Position numbers and translations under genes: made by a program
Assembly: GCF_008123965.1 (NCBI RefSeq)
Contig: NZ_VSTH01000107.1
Span: 1-45,744 of the forward strand
Length of the DNA stretch: 45,744 bases
Reading direction: 5' to 3'
Source of the DNA: Bradyrhizobium hipponense
GTDB taxonomy: Bacteria; Pseudomonadota; Alphaproteobacteria; Rhizobiales; Xanthobacteraceae
Shown here: piece by piece, positions 32,202 through 40,711 of the stretch
Layout: each line of letters opens with the position of its first letter
Numbering within the stretch: position 1 is the first letter of the stretch
The notes under the pieces: model-generated
Seen by the model: the letters and a program-made list of their open reading frames with translations, nothing else
Told to the model about the DNA's origin: nothing
The model's database searches: none

Positions 32202-33086
32202 CTAGCTCAGTGTCCCCGAATGCACCCACCAGCCGGGGTGATCGCGCCGGATTTTTTCGGCGGCGGTGCGGGCGTCAGCGATCTCGCCGAAGATCGCAAA
32301 GCATGTCGCGCCGGAGCCGGACATGCGGGCGAGCTTGACGCCTGCGGAATCGCGCAGTGCCTCCAGCACGTCGCCGATCACGGGCTCGATGCGCATCGCG
32401 GGAGCTTCGAGGTCGTTGGCGACGGTTTCGAGAACGTCGACCCAATCGGCAATCGACGCGCCCTCCTCCGGCCAGGCCGCGGCCCCGAAGACCGAGGTGG
32501 CGCCGACCAGCAGCTCGCCGTTGCGCAGGCCGAGCGCCTGGAACACGTCCTTGGTCGCGACCGGTACGCGCGGATTGACCATGACGCAGGGCATGCTCGG
32601 CAATGCGAGCGGCAGCAATTGCTCGCCGACACCGGTCATATCGCAGGCGCGCGAAAGCAGGCACACCGGCACGTCGGCGCCGGTCGCGAGCGCAACCTTC
32701 TGCAAGCGGGGATCATCGAGCGACAAATTGTTGAGGCGCGCGAGCAGCCGCAGCGCCGCAGCCGCATCGGCCGAGCCGCCGCCGATGCCGGCCGCGACCG
32801 GCAGCACCTTGTCGAGCGCGAAGGCACCCAGCTTCAGGTTCGGCACGGCCTCGGCCAACAGCTTAGCTGCCTTGAACACGAGATTGTCAGCAGTGTCGCC
32901 GCAAGCCGCCGCGAGCGGCCCCGTAGCGGTGAGCTTCAGCTCGCCGCCCGGCTCCAGCGTGAGGCGATCGGCACAGTCCGCGAACGCAACCACGCTTTCG
33001 AGATCATGATAGCCGTCAGTGCGACGGCCGACGACGCGAAGGCTCAAATTGACCTTCGCCCGTCCTTCTTCAACCAACGCCGGCAT
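32202..33086 (-). CDS. ispE: 4-diphosphocytidyl-2-C-methyl-D-erythritol kinase IspE
   Basis: A 294-residue GHMP-family kinase of the non-mevalonate isoprenoid pathway, which phosphorylates CDP-methylerythritol. The N-terminal segment is EEGRAKVNLSLRVVGRRTDGYHDLES, the ATP-binding glycine loop is PVAAGIGGGSADAAAAL, and the C-terminal motif is ARMSGSGATCFAIF. The ATG at 33086 is chosen because it begins just before the conserved KVNL; a longer start at 33125 (MRKKEV) is possible but has no ribosome site. The gene follows the TPR gene on the same strand by 87 bp and is likely cotranscribed. Confidence 0.93.
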   Translation of the reverse strand: MPALVEEGRAKVNLSLRVVGRRTDGYHDLESVVAFADCADRLTLEPGGELKLTATGPLAAACGDTADNLVFKAAKLLAEAVPNLKLGAFALDKVLPVAAGIGGGSADAAAALRLLARLNNLSLDDPRLQKVALATGADVPVCLLSRACDMTGVGEQLLPLALPSMPCVMVNPRVPVATKDVFQALGLRNGELLVGATSVFGAAAWPEEGASIADWVDVLETVANDLEAPAMRIEPVIGDVLEALRDSAGVKLARMSGSGATCFAIFGEIADARTAAEKIRRDHPGWWVHSGTLS

Positions 33087-33173
33087 CGGCGACACGCCCC
33101 CAGACCTTACTTCCTTCTTTCGCATGATTTTGCCGGAAAGCTATTACCCGCCATTCCGGATCATGCGCGCAGA

Positions 33174-34970
33174 TCAGCCGCCCTTGCCGTCATCCTTTTT
33201 CTTCTCGGCCTGCGCCGCCGAAGAGTTCGAATTATCGTCCGACATGCCGTTGGCGATCTTGGCCTCGATCTTCGGCAGCTCCTCCGGCTCGGGCTTGAGA
33301 TCGCGGGCGTGGGCCCACTGGAATTTGGCTTCCAGCGTTCGGCCGACGCGCCAATAGGCGTCGCCAAGGTGATCGTTGATGGTGGGATCCTCGGGCTTGA
33401 GGTCGATCGCACGCTCGAGATTCTTCACCGCCTCCTCGTAATTGCCGATGCGGTAATAGGCCCAGCCGAGGGAGTCGACGATGTAGCCGTCGTCGGGGCG
33501 CTGCTCGACGGCGCGCTTGATCATCTTCATACCTTCGTCGAGGTTCACGCCCTGGTCGATCCAGGAATAGCCGAGATAATTGAGGACGTGCGGCTGGTCG
33601 GCCTGGAGCTCGAGCGCCTTCTTCATGTCGGCTTCGGCCTTGCCCCACTGCTTGGAGCGCTCCTCGCAGATGCCGCGGTAATAGTACCAGACGCTGTTGG
33701 CCTTGTCGTTGCCGGCCGGCAGCACGTCGATGCCTTGCGAATAGGTCGCACCACAGTCGCCGAACTTCTTGCGGCCGCGCTCGAGATTGCCGAGCGCCAT
33801 GATGGCTTCGAGGTCCTTTGAATCCTCGCTGACGACGCCCTTGAGGATCTTGATCGCCTCGTCGGTGCGGTCGGCGGAATCGAGATCGACGGCGAGCTGG
33901 ATCTGCGCGTTGCGCTTGAGCGGCGAGGACGACGGCACGCGCTCATACACCTTGATGGCCATCTGCGGCCGCTTCACGGACTCGTAGAGATCGGCGAGCG
34001 ACAGCAGTGCCAGCGGATGGCTGGGCTGGAGATAGAGCGCGAGCTGGAGATAGACCAGCGCGAGGTCCTCGCCGCCGCGGCGGGTCAGGGTAGCGCCGAT
34101 GCCGTAGAGAGCTTCGGCCGCACCGGCTTGCGCGGAATCGGCCAGCGGCGGCATCTTCTTGCCGGCCTTGGTCTCGCGCAGGCCTTCCTGAATCAACGGA
34201 TGACGGGCGAGCTTCTTGTCGAAGGCCTGATAGACGGCGGTCGCAGCGGCGGAATCCTTGTTGCGCGACAGCCAGCGTCCATAGGCTTCGGTGATGCGCA
34301 GCATGGAATCGTCGAGCTTGTAGGCGCGCTCGAAGCGGACGCCCGCGTCCTTCTCCTTGCCGGCGAGCTCGAGGATCATGCCGGCGTGGAGATCCTTGAA
34401 CAGCGGATACCATTCGGGACCGGTCAGCTTGTCGATGGCGGCGACACCGCCTTTGGCGTCGCCGGCGCCATAGGCGGCCCAGCCCGACAGCAGAGTGGCG
34501 ACGAGATCGGTGATGGGACCGCGGATCGACTGGTTGATGTTGCTCTGCGCGGTCGCGTACTTCTTGAACTTGAGATCGTGCACGCCGACGACGAGACGTG
34601 CGACGCGATTGGTCTTGTCTATGGTGAGGATGCGCTCGGCGAGCTTGACCGCTTCATCAATGTCGCCGTCCGCAACCGAGGAAATGAAGGCACGGTCGAG
34701 CAGCTCGTTGTTCTTGGGATCGCTGCGCAGCGCGGAGCGGTAGAAGGCGGCGGCGGACGCCGCATCGCGCTCGACGCTGGCGTGGCGGGCGGCGAGATAG
34801 CTGCCGGAGGTCGTGAGCGCCTTCAGGTCATTTCGGGTCGGAAACTGCGCCGCCGTGTCGGCCGGATGATCCGGCGTCTGCGCCATGACCCCGCCGGGGA
34901 CCGTCGCGATCGCTGTGCCCAGGAGGGCGATGGCAGCAACGGTCAAGCGGTTGAAACGATTTGAGAACAT
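33174..34970 (-). CDS. Exported tetratricopeptide repeat protein
   Basis: A 598-residue protein with a signal-like N-terminus (RFNRLTVAAIALLGTAIATVPGGVMAQ). It is followed by many TPR-like helical pairs, clearest around PLALLSLADLYESVKRPQMA, VLNYLGYSWIDQGVNLDEG and VDSLGWAYYRIGNYEEAVK. The C-terminus is Lys/Asp/Gly-rich (EKKKDDGKGG). TPR proteins of this type are periplasmic or membrane-bound scaffolds; no partner is evident. The ATG at 34970 has AAGGCGAG upstream and begins the signal; a longer frame from 35264 is unlike coding sequence. A hairpin with a T-run lies 40 bp upstream of the start. Confidence 0.88.
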   Translation of the reverse strand: MFSNRFNRLTVAAIALLGTAIATVPGGVMAQTPDHPADTAAQFPTRNDLKALTTSGSYLAARHASVERDAASAAAFYRSALRSDPKNNELLDRAFISSVADGDIDEAVKLAERILTIDKTNRVARLVVGVHDLKFKKYATAQSNINQSIRGPITDLVATLLSGWAAYGAGDAKGGVAAIDKLTGPEWYPLFKDLHAGMILELAGKEKDAGVRFERAYKLDDSMLRITEAYGRWLSRNKDSAAATAVYQAFDKKLARHPLIQEGLRETKAGKKMPPLADSAQAGAAEALYGIGATLTRRGGEDLALVYLQLALYLQPSHPLALLSLADLYESVKRPQMAIKVYERVPSSSPLKRNAQIQLAVDLDSADRTDEAIKILKGVVSEDSKDLEAIMALGNLERGRKKFGDCGATYSQGIDVLPAGNDKANSVWYYYRGICEERSKQWGKAEADMKKALELQADQPHVLNYLGYSWIDQGVNLDEGMKMIKRAVEQRPDDGYIVDSLGWAYYRIGNYEEAVKNLERAIDLKPEDPTINDHLGDAYWRVGRTLEAKFQWAHARDLKPEPEELPKIEAKIANGMSDDNSNSSAAQAEKKKDDGKGG

Positions 34971-35276
34971 CAGGGCTCGCCTTGAGTTGGTAGTGCCAGG
35001 GTTTGGAGCAAAAAGGCCGTCTCGCATGCGAACGCGGCCGGTGGCATCGGGACCCGGAACCGTCAGGGCGAACAATGCCGCTTTTGGCGCTTCGCCGCAA
35101 GGATTCGGACCGGGCGATCCCCTCCGCGCGCCACAACCGGCCCTAGCCGCCCAAAACGCTCTTACTATGGCCGTATCGTGGCTGCGGCGGCCGTCGGCTA
35201 CCCCGTTCCTCACGCGAACGTGCGTCAGATTGCCCGCGTCAGCAGACCTGAGATTCGACCTCACATGGCCTCGCGA
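34971..35276. other. Intergenic stretch between ETF-QO and TPR genes
   Basis: This 306-bp stretch holds no convincing gene. The segment nearest the TPR gene has a minus-strand hairpin with a T-run. The rest is GC-rich without recognisable repeats. It could include the TPR promoter or a small RNA ending at the hairpin. Confidence 0.4.
35010..35039 (-). terminator. Minus-strand hairpin with T-run upstream of the TPR gene
   Basis: On the minus strand GGCCG and CGGCC enclose a loop containing the self-complementary TCGCATGCGA, followed by TTTTT. It lies 237 bp past the ETF-QO stop and 40 bp before the TPR start, so it may end the ETF-QO message, act as an attenuator, or end a small RNA. Confidence 0.5.
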
Positions 35277-36938
35277 TTACATGGCCTCGTAATTCGGCCC
35301 GCCGCCGCCCTCCGGAGGAACCCAGGTGATGTTGCCGTTGGGGTCCTTCACGTCGCAGGTTTTGCAGTGCACGCAGTTCTGGGCGTTGATTTGAAAGCGC
35401 GGGCCTGCGCTCTCCTCGACCCACTCATAGACGCCGGCGGGGCAATAGCGGTTCGAGGGACCGGCGAAGATGTCGTGCTCGGACGTCTTCTGCAGGTTCA
35501 TGTCGGTCACCTTGAGATGGACCGGCTGGTCCTCCTCATGATTGGTGTTGGACAGGAACACCGAGGACAGCTTGTCGAACGTGATCTTGCCGTCCGGCTT
35601 CGGATAGCTCCTCGGTGCGTGGTTCTTTGCCGGATCAAGTGTCGCGCGGTCGGGCTTGGCGTGCGACTGGGTGCCGAACAGCGAGCCGCCGAACAGCGTG
35701 TTGCACCACATGTCGAAGCCGCCGAGCGCGACGCCGATCACGGTGCCGAACTTCGACCACAGCGGCTTGACGTTGCGAACCAGGAACAGGTCCTTGCCCA
35801 CGGACGACGAGCGCCAGGCATTCTCGTACTCGACGATCTCGTCATTGGCCCGATCGGCGCCGATGGCGGCAGCGACGTGCTCGGCAGCGAGCATGCCGGT
35901 CCCCATCGCATTGTGCACGCCCTTGATGCGCGGGACGTTGACGAAGCCGGCCGCGCAGCCAATCAGCGCACCGCCCGGGAAGCTGAGCTTCGGCACCGAC
36001 TGGTAGCCGCCTTCGGTGATGGCGCGTGCGCCATAACCAAGCCGCTTGGCGCCTTCGAAGGTGCCGCGGATCGAGGGATGGGTCTTGAAGCGCTGAAACT
36101 CGTCGAACGGCGACAGATACGGATCGTTGTAGTTGAGATGGACGACGAAGCCGACGGCGACAAGATTGTCGTCGTAATGATAGAGGAACGAACCGCCCCC
36201 GGTCTTCAGGTCGAGCGGCCAGCCGAAGGAGTGCTGGATCAGACCCTTCTGATGCTTGGCGGGGTCGATCTGCCAGACCTCCTTGAGGCCGATGCCGAAT
36301 TTCGACGGCTCGCTGTTTGCGTCGAGCGCGAACTTGTTGATCAGCTGCTTGGTCAGGCTGCCGCGGGCGCCCTCCGCGAACAGCGTGTACTTGCCGAGCA
36401 ATTCCATGCCGCGGGTAAAGGAGTCCTTCGGTTTGCCGTCCTTGCCGATGCCCATGTCGCCAGTGGCGATACCCTTCACCGCGCCCCGCTCGTCATACAG
36501 CACCTCGGTCGCGGCAAAGCCCGGATAGATCTCGACGCCGAGCGCCTCCGCCTTGCGCGCCAGCCAGCGGCAGACATTGCCGAGCGAGCCGATATAGCAG
36601 TGATGATTGTCCATCAGCGGCGGCATGATGAAGTTCGGCAACCTGATCGCGCCGCCGCCCGTCATCCAGTAGAAGCGGTCGTCCTTCACCTGCGTCTTCA
36701 GCGGGCAATCAGAATCCTCGCGCCAGTCCGGGACGAGCTTGTCGAGCCCGGCCGGATCGATCACCGCGCCCGAAAGAATATGCGCACCGACCTCGGAGCC
36801 CTTCTCCACCACGACGACGTTGAGATCGGCGTTGAGCTGCTTCAGCCGGATCGCGGCCGCAAGGCCCGAAGGGCCGGCGCCGACGATGACGACGTCGAAT
36901 TCCATGGATTCGCGCGGGGGAAGTTCTTCGGTGCTCAT
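35277..36938 (-). CDS. Electron transfer flavoprotein-ubiquinone oxidoreductase
   Basis: A 553-residue membrane-associated flavoprotein that passes electrons from ETF (fatty acid and amino acid oxidation) to ubiquinone. The N-terminal FAD motif is VVIVGAGPSGLAAAIRL near residue 16. The quinone/FAD region contains GCAAGFVNVPRIKGVHNAMGTGMLAAE. The C-terminal [4Fe-4S] ligands are Cys499 (YCPAGVYEW) and Cys522, 525 and 528 (NCVHCKTC). The full length and cluster domain separate it from the shorter FixC. The last codons are partly duplicated just past the stop (35262-35292). It is divergent from the uracil-DNA glycosylase gene. Confidence 0.95.
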   Translation of the reverse strand: MSTEELPPRESMEFDVVIVGAGPSGLAAAIRLKQLNADLNVVVVEKGSEVGAHILSGAVIDPAGLDKLVPDWREDSDCPLKTQVKDDRFYWMTGGGAIRLPNFIMPPLMDNHHCYIGSLGNVCRWLARKAEALGVEIYPGFAATEVLYDERGAVKGIATGDMGIGKDGKPKDSFTRGMELLGKYTLFAEGARGSLTKQLINKFALDANSEPSKFGIGLKEVWQIDPAKHQKGLIQHSFGWPLDLKTGGGSFLYHYDDNLVAVGFVVHLNYNDPYLSPFDEFQRFKTHPSIRGTFEGAKRLGYGARAITEGGYQSVPKLSFPGGALIGCAAGFVNVPRIKGVHNAMGTGMLAAEHVAAAIGADRANDEIVEYENAWRSSSVGKDLFLVRNVKPLWSKFGTVIGVALGGFDMWCNTLFGGSLFGTQSHAKPDRATLDPAKNHAPRSYPKPDGKITFDKLSSVFLSNTNHEEDQPVHLKVTDMNLQKTSEHDIFAGPSNRYCPAGVYEWVEESAGPRFQINAQNCVHCKTCDVKDPNGNITWVPPEGGGGPNYEAM

Positions 36939-37075
36939 CTGATCTCAGCCCTTGAGACGGTTCCTTGGTCGTTTGCGTCCTCTTGTTTCCGATTTTTCCG
37001 GGTAGGACAACCTCGGAAATGCGTTTCACTGGGATGCAAGGCGCCCCAAACTGATATAAAAGTCCGACTTTCCAA

Positions 37076-37888
37076 ATGATCCCCGAACCCGCACCCACCG
37101 TCCGAGAGCTTCTCGCCTTCTATCTGGAGGCCGGTGTCGACTGCGCGCTCGCAGAGGAATCGATCGACCGGCTGGCCGAGGCGGACGCCCCGCCGCCGGC
37201 CCCGCGCGCAGCGCCCCCGGTCGAGGCACCGCGGCCAGTCGCCGCGCCGGCCGTGATCCGCGGTGAGGTTGCGCCCGCACCAGAGGTCGCGATCGCTTCT
37301 GCCCGCGAGGCCGCGCGCACCGCCCCGACGCTGGAGGCGCTGCGCGAGCTGATGCAGAGCTTCGAGGGCTGCGCGCTGAAACATACGGCGACGCGGCTGG
37401 TGTTCGCCGACGGTAATCCGCAGGCCCGCATCATGTTCGTGGGCGAGGCGCCGGGCCGCGATGAAGACATTGAAGGGCTGCCCTTCGTCGGACGCAGCGG
37501 AAAGCTGCTCGACCTCATGATCGGCGCGATCGGGCTCAACCGCAGCACGGCCTACATCGCCAACGTGATCCCGTGGCGGCCGCCCGGCAACCGCACGCCG
37601 ACGCCGCAGGAGACGCAGATCTGTCTGCCCTTCATCCAGCGCCAGATTGAGCTGGTGAATCCCGACGTGCTGGTGACGCTCGGCAATCCCTCGACGCAGA
37701 CGCTGCTGTCGACGCGCGAGGGCATCATGCGCACCCGCGGCCGCTGGTTCGACTACAACACCGGCGCACGCACCATCCGCGCGCTGCCGACGTTCCACCC
37801 GGCCTATCTATTGCGCTCGCCGTCCTACAAGCGCCTGGCCTGGCAGGATCTGCGGGCAATCGCGAGGGTGATGGCGGGCGCGAATTAA
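37076..37888 (+). CDS. Family-4-like uracil-DNA glycosylase lacking two Fe-S cysteines
   Basis: The 270-residue DNA repair enzyme has motif A GEAPGRDED (residues 123-131) and motif B HPAYLLRSP (241-249), as in family 4 glycosylases that remove uracil from DNA. Family 4 normally binds a [4Fe-4S] cluster through four Cys. Here Cys99 (EGCALK) and Cys183 (QICLPF) align with two of them, but the partners appear as Phe96 and Trp167 (IPWRPPGNR). The N-terminal 80 residues are an Ala/Pro-rich extension. A cluster-free class of uracil-DNA glycosylase has been described in Bradyrhizobium to my recollection; this may be that protein. It is divergent from ETF-QO. Confidence 0.9.
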   Translation: MIPEPAPTVRELLAFYLEAGVDCALAEESIDRLAEADAPPPAPRAAPPVEAPRPVAAPAVIRGEVAPAPEVAIASAREAARTAPTLEALRELMQSFEGCALKHTATRLVFADGNPQARIMFVGEAPGRDEDIEGLPFVGRSGKLLDLMIGAIGLNRSTAYIANVIPWRPPGNRTPTPQETQICLPFIQRQIELVNPDVLVTLGNPSTQTLLSTREGIMRTRGRWFDYNTGARTIRALPTFHPAYLLRSPSYKRLAWQDLRAIARVMAGAN

Positions 37889-37897
37889 TCGTAATCT

Positions 37898-38009
37898 CGT
37901 AGGGTGGGCAAAGGCGCTCTTGCGCCGTGCCCACCATCTCTCCGCGATCGTGGCTGGTGGGCACGCCAGCGAAGCGCGCTCGCGCCTCGCTAGCTTTGCC
38001 CACCCTACG
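37898..38009. repeat. Palindromic repeat (CGTAGGGTGGGCAAAG family)
   Basis: Perfect 16-bp outer arms CGTAGGGTGGGCAAAG (37898-37913) and its complement (37994-38009), with inner arms GTGCCCACCA and TGGTGGGCAC. It sits 9 bp from the glycosylase stop and 9 bp from the end of the membrane protein gene, between convergent genes. Confidence 0.9.
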
Positions 38010-38018
38010 GTGTCCGAC

Positions 38019-39527
38019 TTACGTCCCCTTCGGCCGCACGATGGCCCAGCCGATGCGCAGCAATTGCTGGCGTCCGGTCACCAGCCATTCGAAGGCGCGC
38101 GGCACTTCCGGCACGATGCCGGGAAAGCGCTTGAGGATGTCGGGTGGCGGGGTGCCGGCGGTGTCGGAGGCGCGCCAGACCACGACGCCGCCGGTCTCGC
38201 TGAACCTTGCCGGTGTCATCCACGGCGTGCGCGCAGGCTCGGCATCGATAAACAGATGCGGCCGGCCGGAATGCAGCGTGATCAGGCTCGCAAGCTGGGT
38301 CTCGCCTGCGACCGCGCGCAGGCGATGGTTGGTACGGCGGGAAAAGCTCTCGTCGAAGAAGTCCGAGATTTCGCGGGCCGGCATCGAGGTCGCGATCTCG
38401 CCGGTGCCGGTCCAGGGCAGCAGCAGGGATGCCAGCACGACGCCGGCAGCCGGCGCCGCCACGGCGGCAGCCCACACCGTGCGCAACAACCGCGCGCGGC
38501 GCATGGGGATGAGATCGCCGGCCGCCACGACCACGGCAAGCCCCGACATCAGCAGCACGGCGCCGGCACCGCCGACGACGCCGTCGAACCCGAACAGACC
38601 GGAGATGACGATCCCGCCGAGCGCCGGCGCAAGCGCGAAGAAGTAGACGAAGTTGCGCGCGAGCGGCTCGACCCGCGGCCGGTAGATGATCGGTGCCTCG
38701 TCGCCCTTGCCGGCGAACCAGCCGCTGTTGAGGAAGGCCAGGACCGGGATCGTCACCGCGCCCAGCACGAGGCCGCCGAGCAACCACGACGCGTGAAGCG
38801 CGCGGCCATTCAATTCCGAGAGCTGCGGCAAGGCCGGCAGGGTAAACGTCTCGGCACGCATCAGCCAGACGGCATAAGGCAGCACCAGCACCGCGACCAC
38901 GACCAGCGCATACAACGGATCGAGCGCCCGCAGCGTCCTGCGGCCGCCGGCAGTCGCGAGCGCGAAGATGACGAGCAGCAGCAAGAGAAAGACCGCCGCG
39001 GGCGTCGTGAGCAGCAACAGCCCGGCTTCAATCGACCAGGCGAACCAGCCATTGCCGCGGCGCTGGCCGATCAGTTGCCAGGAATGCAGCAGGAGCAGCG
39101 CCCAGAGCGGGCGCGCCAGCACCAGCGGACCGAAGTCGAGCGCGGACGAAGAGAAGGCCAGCAGCGTCATGGTCAAGAGCACGGCGAGCACCGCCTGCTG
39201 GGCGCCGACCACCGCGCGCGCCAGATGATAGAGCGCGACGAAGGTCGCGATCTCGCAGAGCTCGGCCAGCACATAGACGCCGAACATGTGGCCGCCGGCA
39301 GCGCGATAGGCGATGTCGGCGAGCCAGACTGCCAGAGGCGGGCCGAGATCGGTTCCGACCTGATATTCGCGGCCGAACGCGAGCAGGGTCGCGAGGTTGC
39401 CGGGTGGGCTGCGGTAGAACACCAGCGCCACGAACAGCCACATCGCAGCCTGCAACAGCACGGCGATCCACACGATCAGCCGCGGCCGGGCGCGAATGAG
39501 CTCGATGACCAGGGAGGTAAACCGCAT
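38019..39527 (-). CDS. GT-C-like membrane glycosyltransferase (family 39 type), uncertain
   Basis: The 502-residue protein has about 11-12 hydrophobic segments. Its first loop, FGREYQVGTDLGPPLAVWLADIAYRAAGG, carries an Asp-containing pattern at the position typical of PMT/ArnT-like lipid-linked sugar transferases. A periplasmic C-terminal domain of about 130 residues follows (from TSMPAREISDFFDESF). The donor and acceptor are unknown, and no envelope polysaccharide genes are adjacent. The ATG at 39527 is preferred to a TTG at 39551; neither has a good ribosome site. Confidence 0.75.
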   Translation of the reverse strand: MRFTSLVIELIRARPRLIVWIAVLLQAAMWLFVALVFYRSPPGNLATLLAFGREYQVGTDLGPPLAVWLADIAYRAAGGHMFGVYVLAELCEIATFVALYHLARAVVGAQQAVLAVLLTMTLLAFSSSALDFGPLVLARPLWALLLLHSWQLIGQRRGNGWFAWSIEAGLLLLTTPAAVFLLLLLVIFALATAGGRRTLRALDPLYALVVVAVLVLPYAVWLMRAETFTLPALPQLSELNGRALHASWLLGGLVLGAVTIPVLAFLNSGWFAGKGDEAPIIYRPRVEPLARNFVYFFALAPALGGIVISGLFGFDGVVGGAGAVLLMSGLAVVVAAGDLIPMRRARLLRTVWAAAVAAPAAGVVLASLLLPWTGTGEIATSMPAREISDFFDESFSRRTNHRLRAVAGETQLASLITLHSGRPHLFIDAEPARTPWMTPARFSETGGVVVWRASDTAGTPPPDILKRFPGIVPEVPRAFEWLVTGRQQLLRIGWAIVRPKGT

Positions 39528-39627
39528 GCAACGTCCGAAAGATGCAGCCAACCCGTGCAGCCGGCCCTAATCGCTCACGACTGTTTTGATAAAGGGCGCT
39601 GCGCGTCGTGGCAACGACCGTCTGCCC

Positions 39628-39712
39628 GTCATGCCCGGGCTTGTCCCGGGCATCCACGTTCTTCGGAGCAGGCGGCAAAGACGTGGATGGCCGGGTCAAG
39701 CCCGGCCATGAC
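39628..39712. repeat. Palindromic repeat (GTCATGCCCGGGCTTG family), copy 3
   Basis: Imperfect palindrome with arms GTCATGCCCGGGCTTG and CAAGCCCGGCCATGAC and inner CCACGTTCTTC. It is closely related to the copy at 18145-18228. It lies between rnhB and the membrane glycosyltransferase gene. Confidence 0.85.
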
Positions 39713-39737
39713 GATGCGGAAGCTGCGGGACGAGACC

Positions 39738-40637
39738 CTAGAGCCTCGCTGAAGCGTCGATTTCGACGTCCGCTTCCAGCTCCGCGTCGACCTCGGTCAC
39801 CGCGAACAAGTCCGGGATCGGCTCGACGGTCCAGGGCATGTGCTTGGCGCGGGCGGCGACGACGGGGGCGAAGAAGCTGCGGTGGTGGACGGAGGGGCCG
39901 AGGCGGTCGAGCGCGTCGAGATGCTCCGGGACGGCATAGCCCTTGTGCTGCTCAAAACCGTAGCCCGGACAGTCCTGCGCCAGCGCGCACATCAGCCGGT
40001 CGCGCGTCACCTTGGCAATGATCGAGGCCGCCGCAATCGACAGGACGATGCCGTCGCCGCCGATCACAGCCTCGCAATCGCACGCCGTATCGAGCCGGTC
40101 GCGGCCGTCGACGAAGACGTGGCGGGGCGCCTCGGGCAGCGCGCCCACCGCGCGCTTCAAGGCCCACAGCGACGCCCGCAAGATATTGTCGCGGTCGATG
40201 CGCGAGCGCGAGGCGACGACGACGGAGACCTGCGCGGTCGCGCAGATCTTGTCGAACAGTCTTTCGCGCTCTTCCGCCGTCAGCCGCTTGGAATCGTCGA
40301 TGCCGCGCGGGATACGGGCGGGATCGAGGATCACGGCGGCCGCGACCACCGGCCCGGCGAGCGGCCCGCGGCCGGCCTCGTCGCAGCCAGCCACCGGCCA
40401 GACCCCGCGCTTGATCAGCGCGCGCTCGCGGCGGAAGCTCGGCGGCGCGATGGCGATAATGCCCGTCTTGGCTGCGCTCTTGCCGGCCTCGGCCTCGCTG
40501 GCCTCGGTCGCCTTGCTGACCTCGGTCGCCTTGCTGGCGTCGGTCTTGCTGGCCTCGGCCTTGCCAACCGTGGTCTTCGCAGGCTTCTGGGGCGTGGCCT
40601 TCTTGGCCGGCTTGTTGACGGACTTGTCCCGAATCAT
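39738..40637 (-). CDS. rnhB: Ribonuclease HII with Lys/Ala/Ser/Thr-rich N-terminal tail
   Basis: The 299-residue enzyme cleaves RNA in RNA-DNA hybrids and at single ribonucleotides. The catalytic region starts at about residue 80 with VAGCDEAGRGPLAGPVVAA (the DEAGRG motif). It continues through DDSKRLTAEERERLF and SIAAASIIAKVTRDRLM and ends with the FEQHKGYAVPEHLDAL segment. The family is commonly 200-230 residues. The first 60 or so here are a charged low-complexity tail with repeated SKATE units (NKPAKKATPQKPAK at the start). The ATG at 40637 has AGGATC upstream. It follows the radical SAM gene by 74 bp on the same strand. Confidence 0.94.
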   Translation of the reverse strand: MIRDKSVNKPAKKATPQKPAKTTVGKAEASKTDASKATEVSKATEASEAEAGKSAAKTGIIAIAPPSFRRERALIKRGVWPVAGCDEAGRGPLAGPVVAAAVILDPARIPRGIDDSKRLTAEERERLFDKICATAQVSVVVASRSRIDRDNILRASLWALKRAVGALPEAPRHVFVDGRDRLDTACDCEAVIGGDGIVLSIAAASIIAKVTRDRLMCALAQDCPGYGFEQHKGYAVPEHLDALDRLGPSVHHRSFFAPVVAARAKHMPWTVEPIPDLFAVTEVDAELEADVEIDASARL

Positions 40638-40711
40638 GGCCGGGATCCTGCGCAAGCGGTGCGGCCTGCGCAACAGGGAACCCCGGACAATTCCCGTTAT
40701 TCAACGGCTCA

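Noticed and set aside
35277..36938. FixC, the nitrogen-fixation homologue
   Set aside because: The protein has the full length and the C-terminal four-cysteine cluster of ETF-QO, and no fixABX genes are adjacent.
37076..37888. UdgX-type glycosylase
   Set aside because: The motif A and motif B neighbourhoods are ordinary. The KRRIH-type insertion that marks UdgX is not visible.
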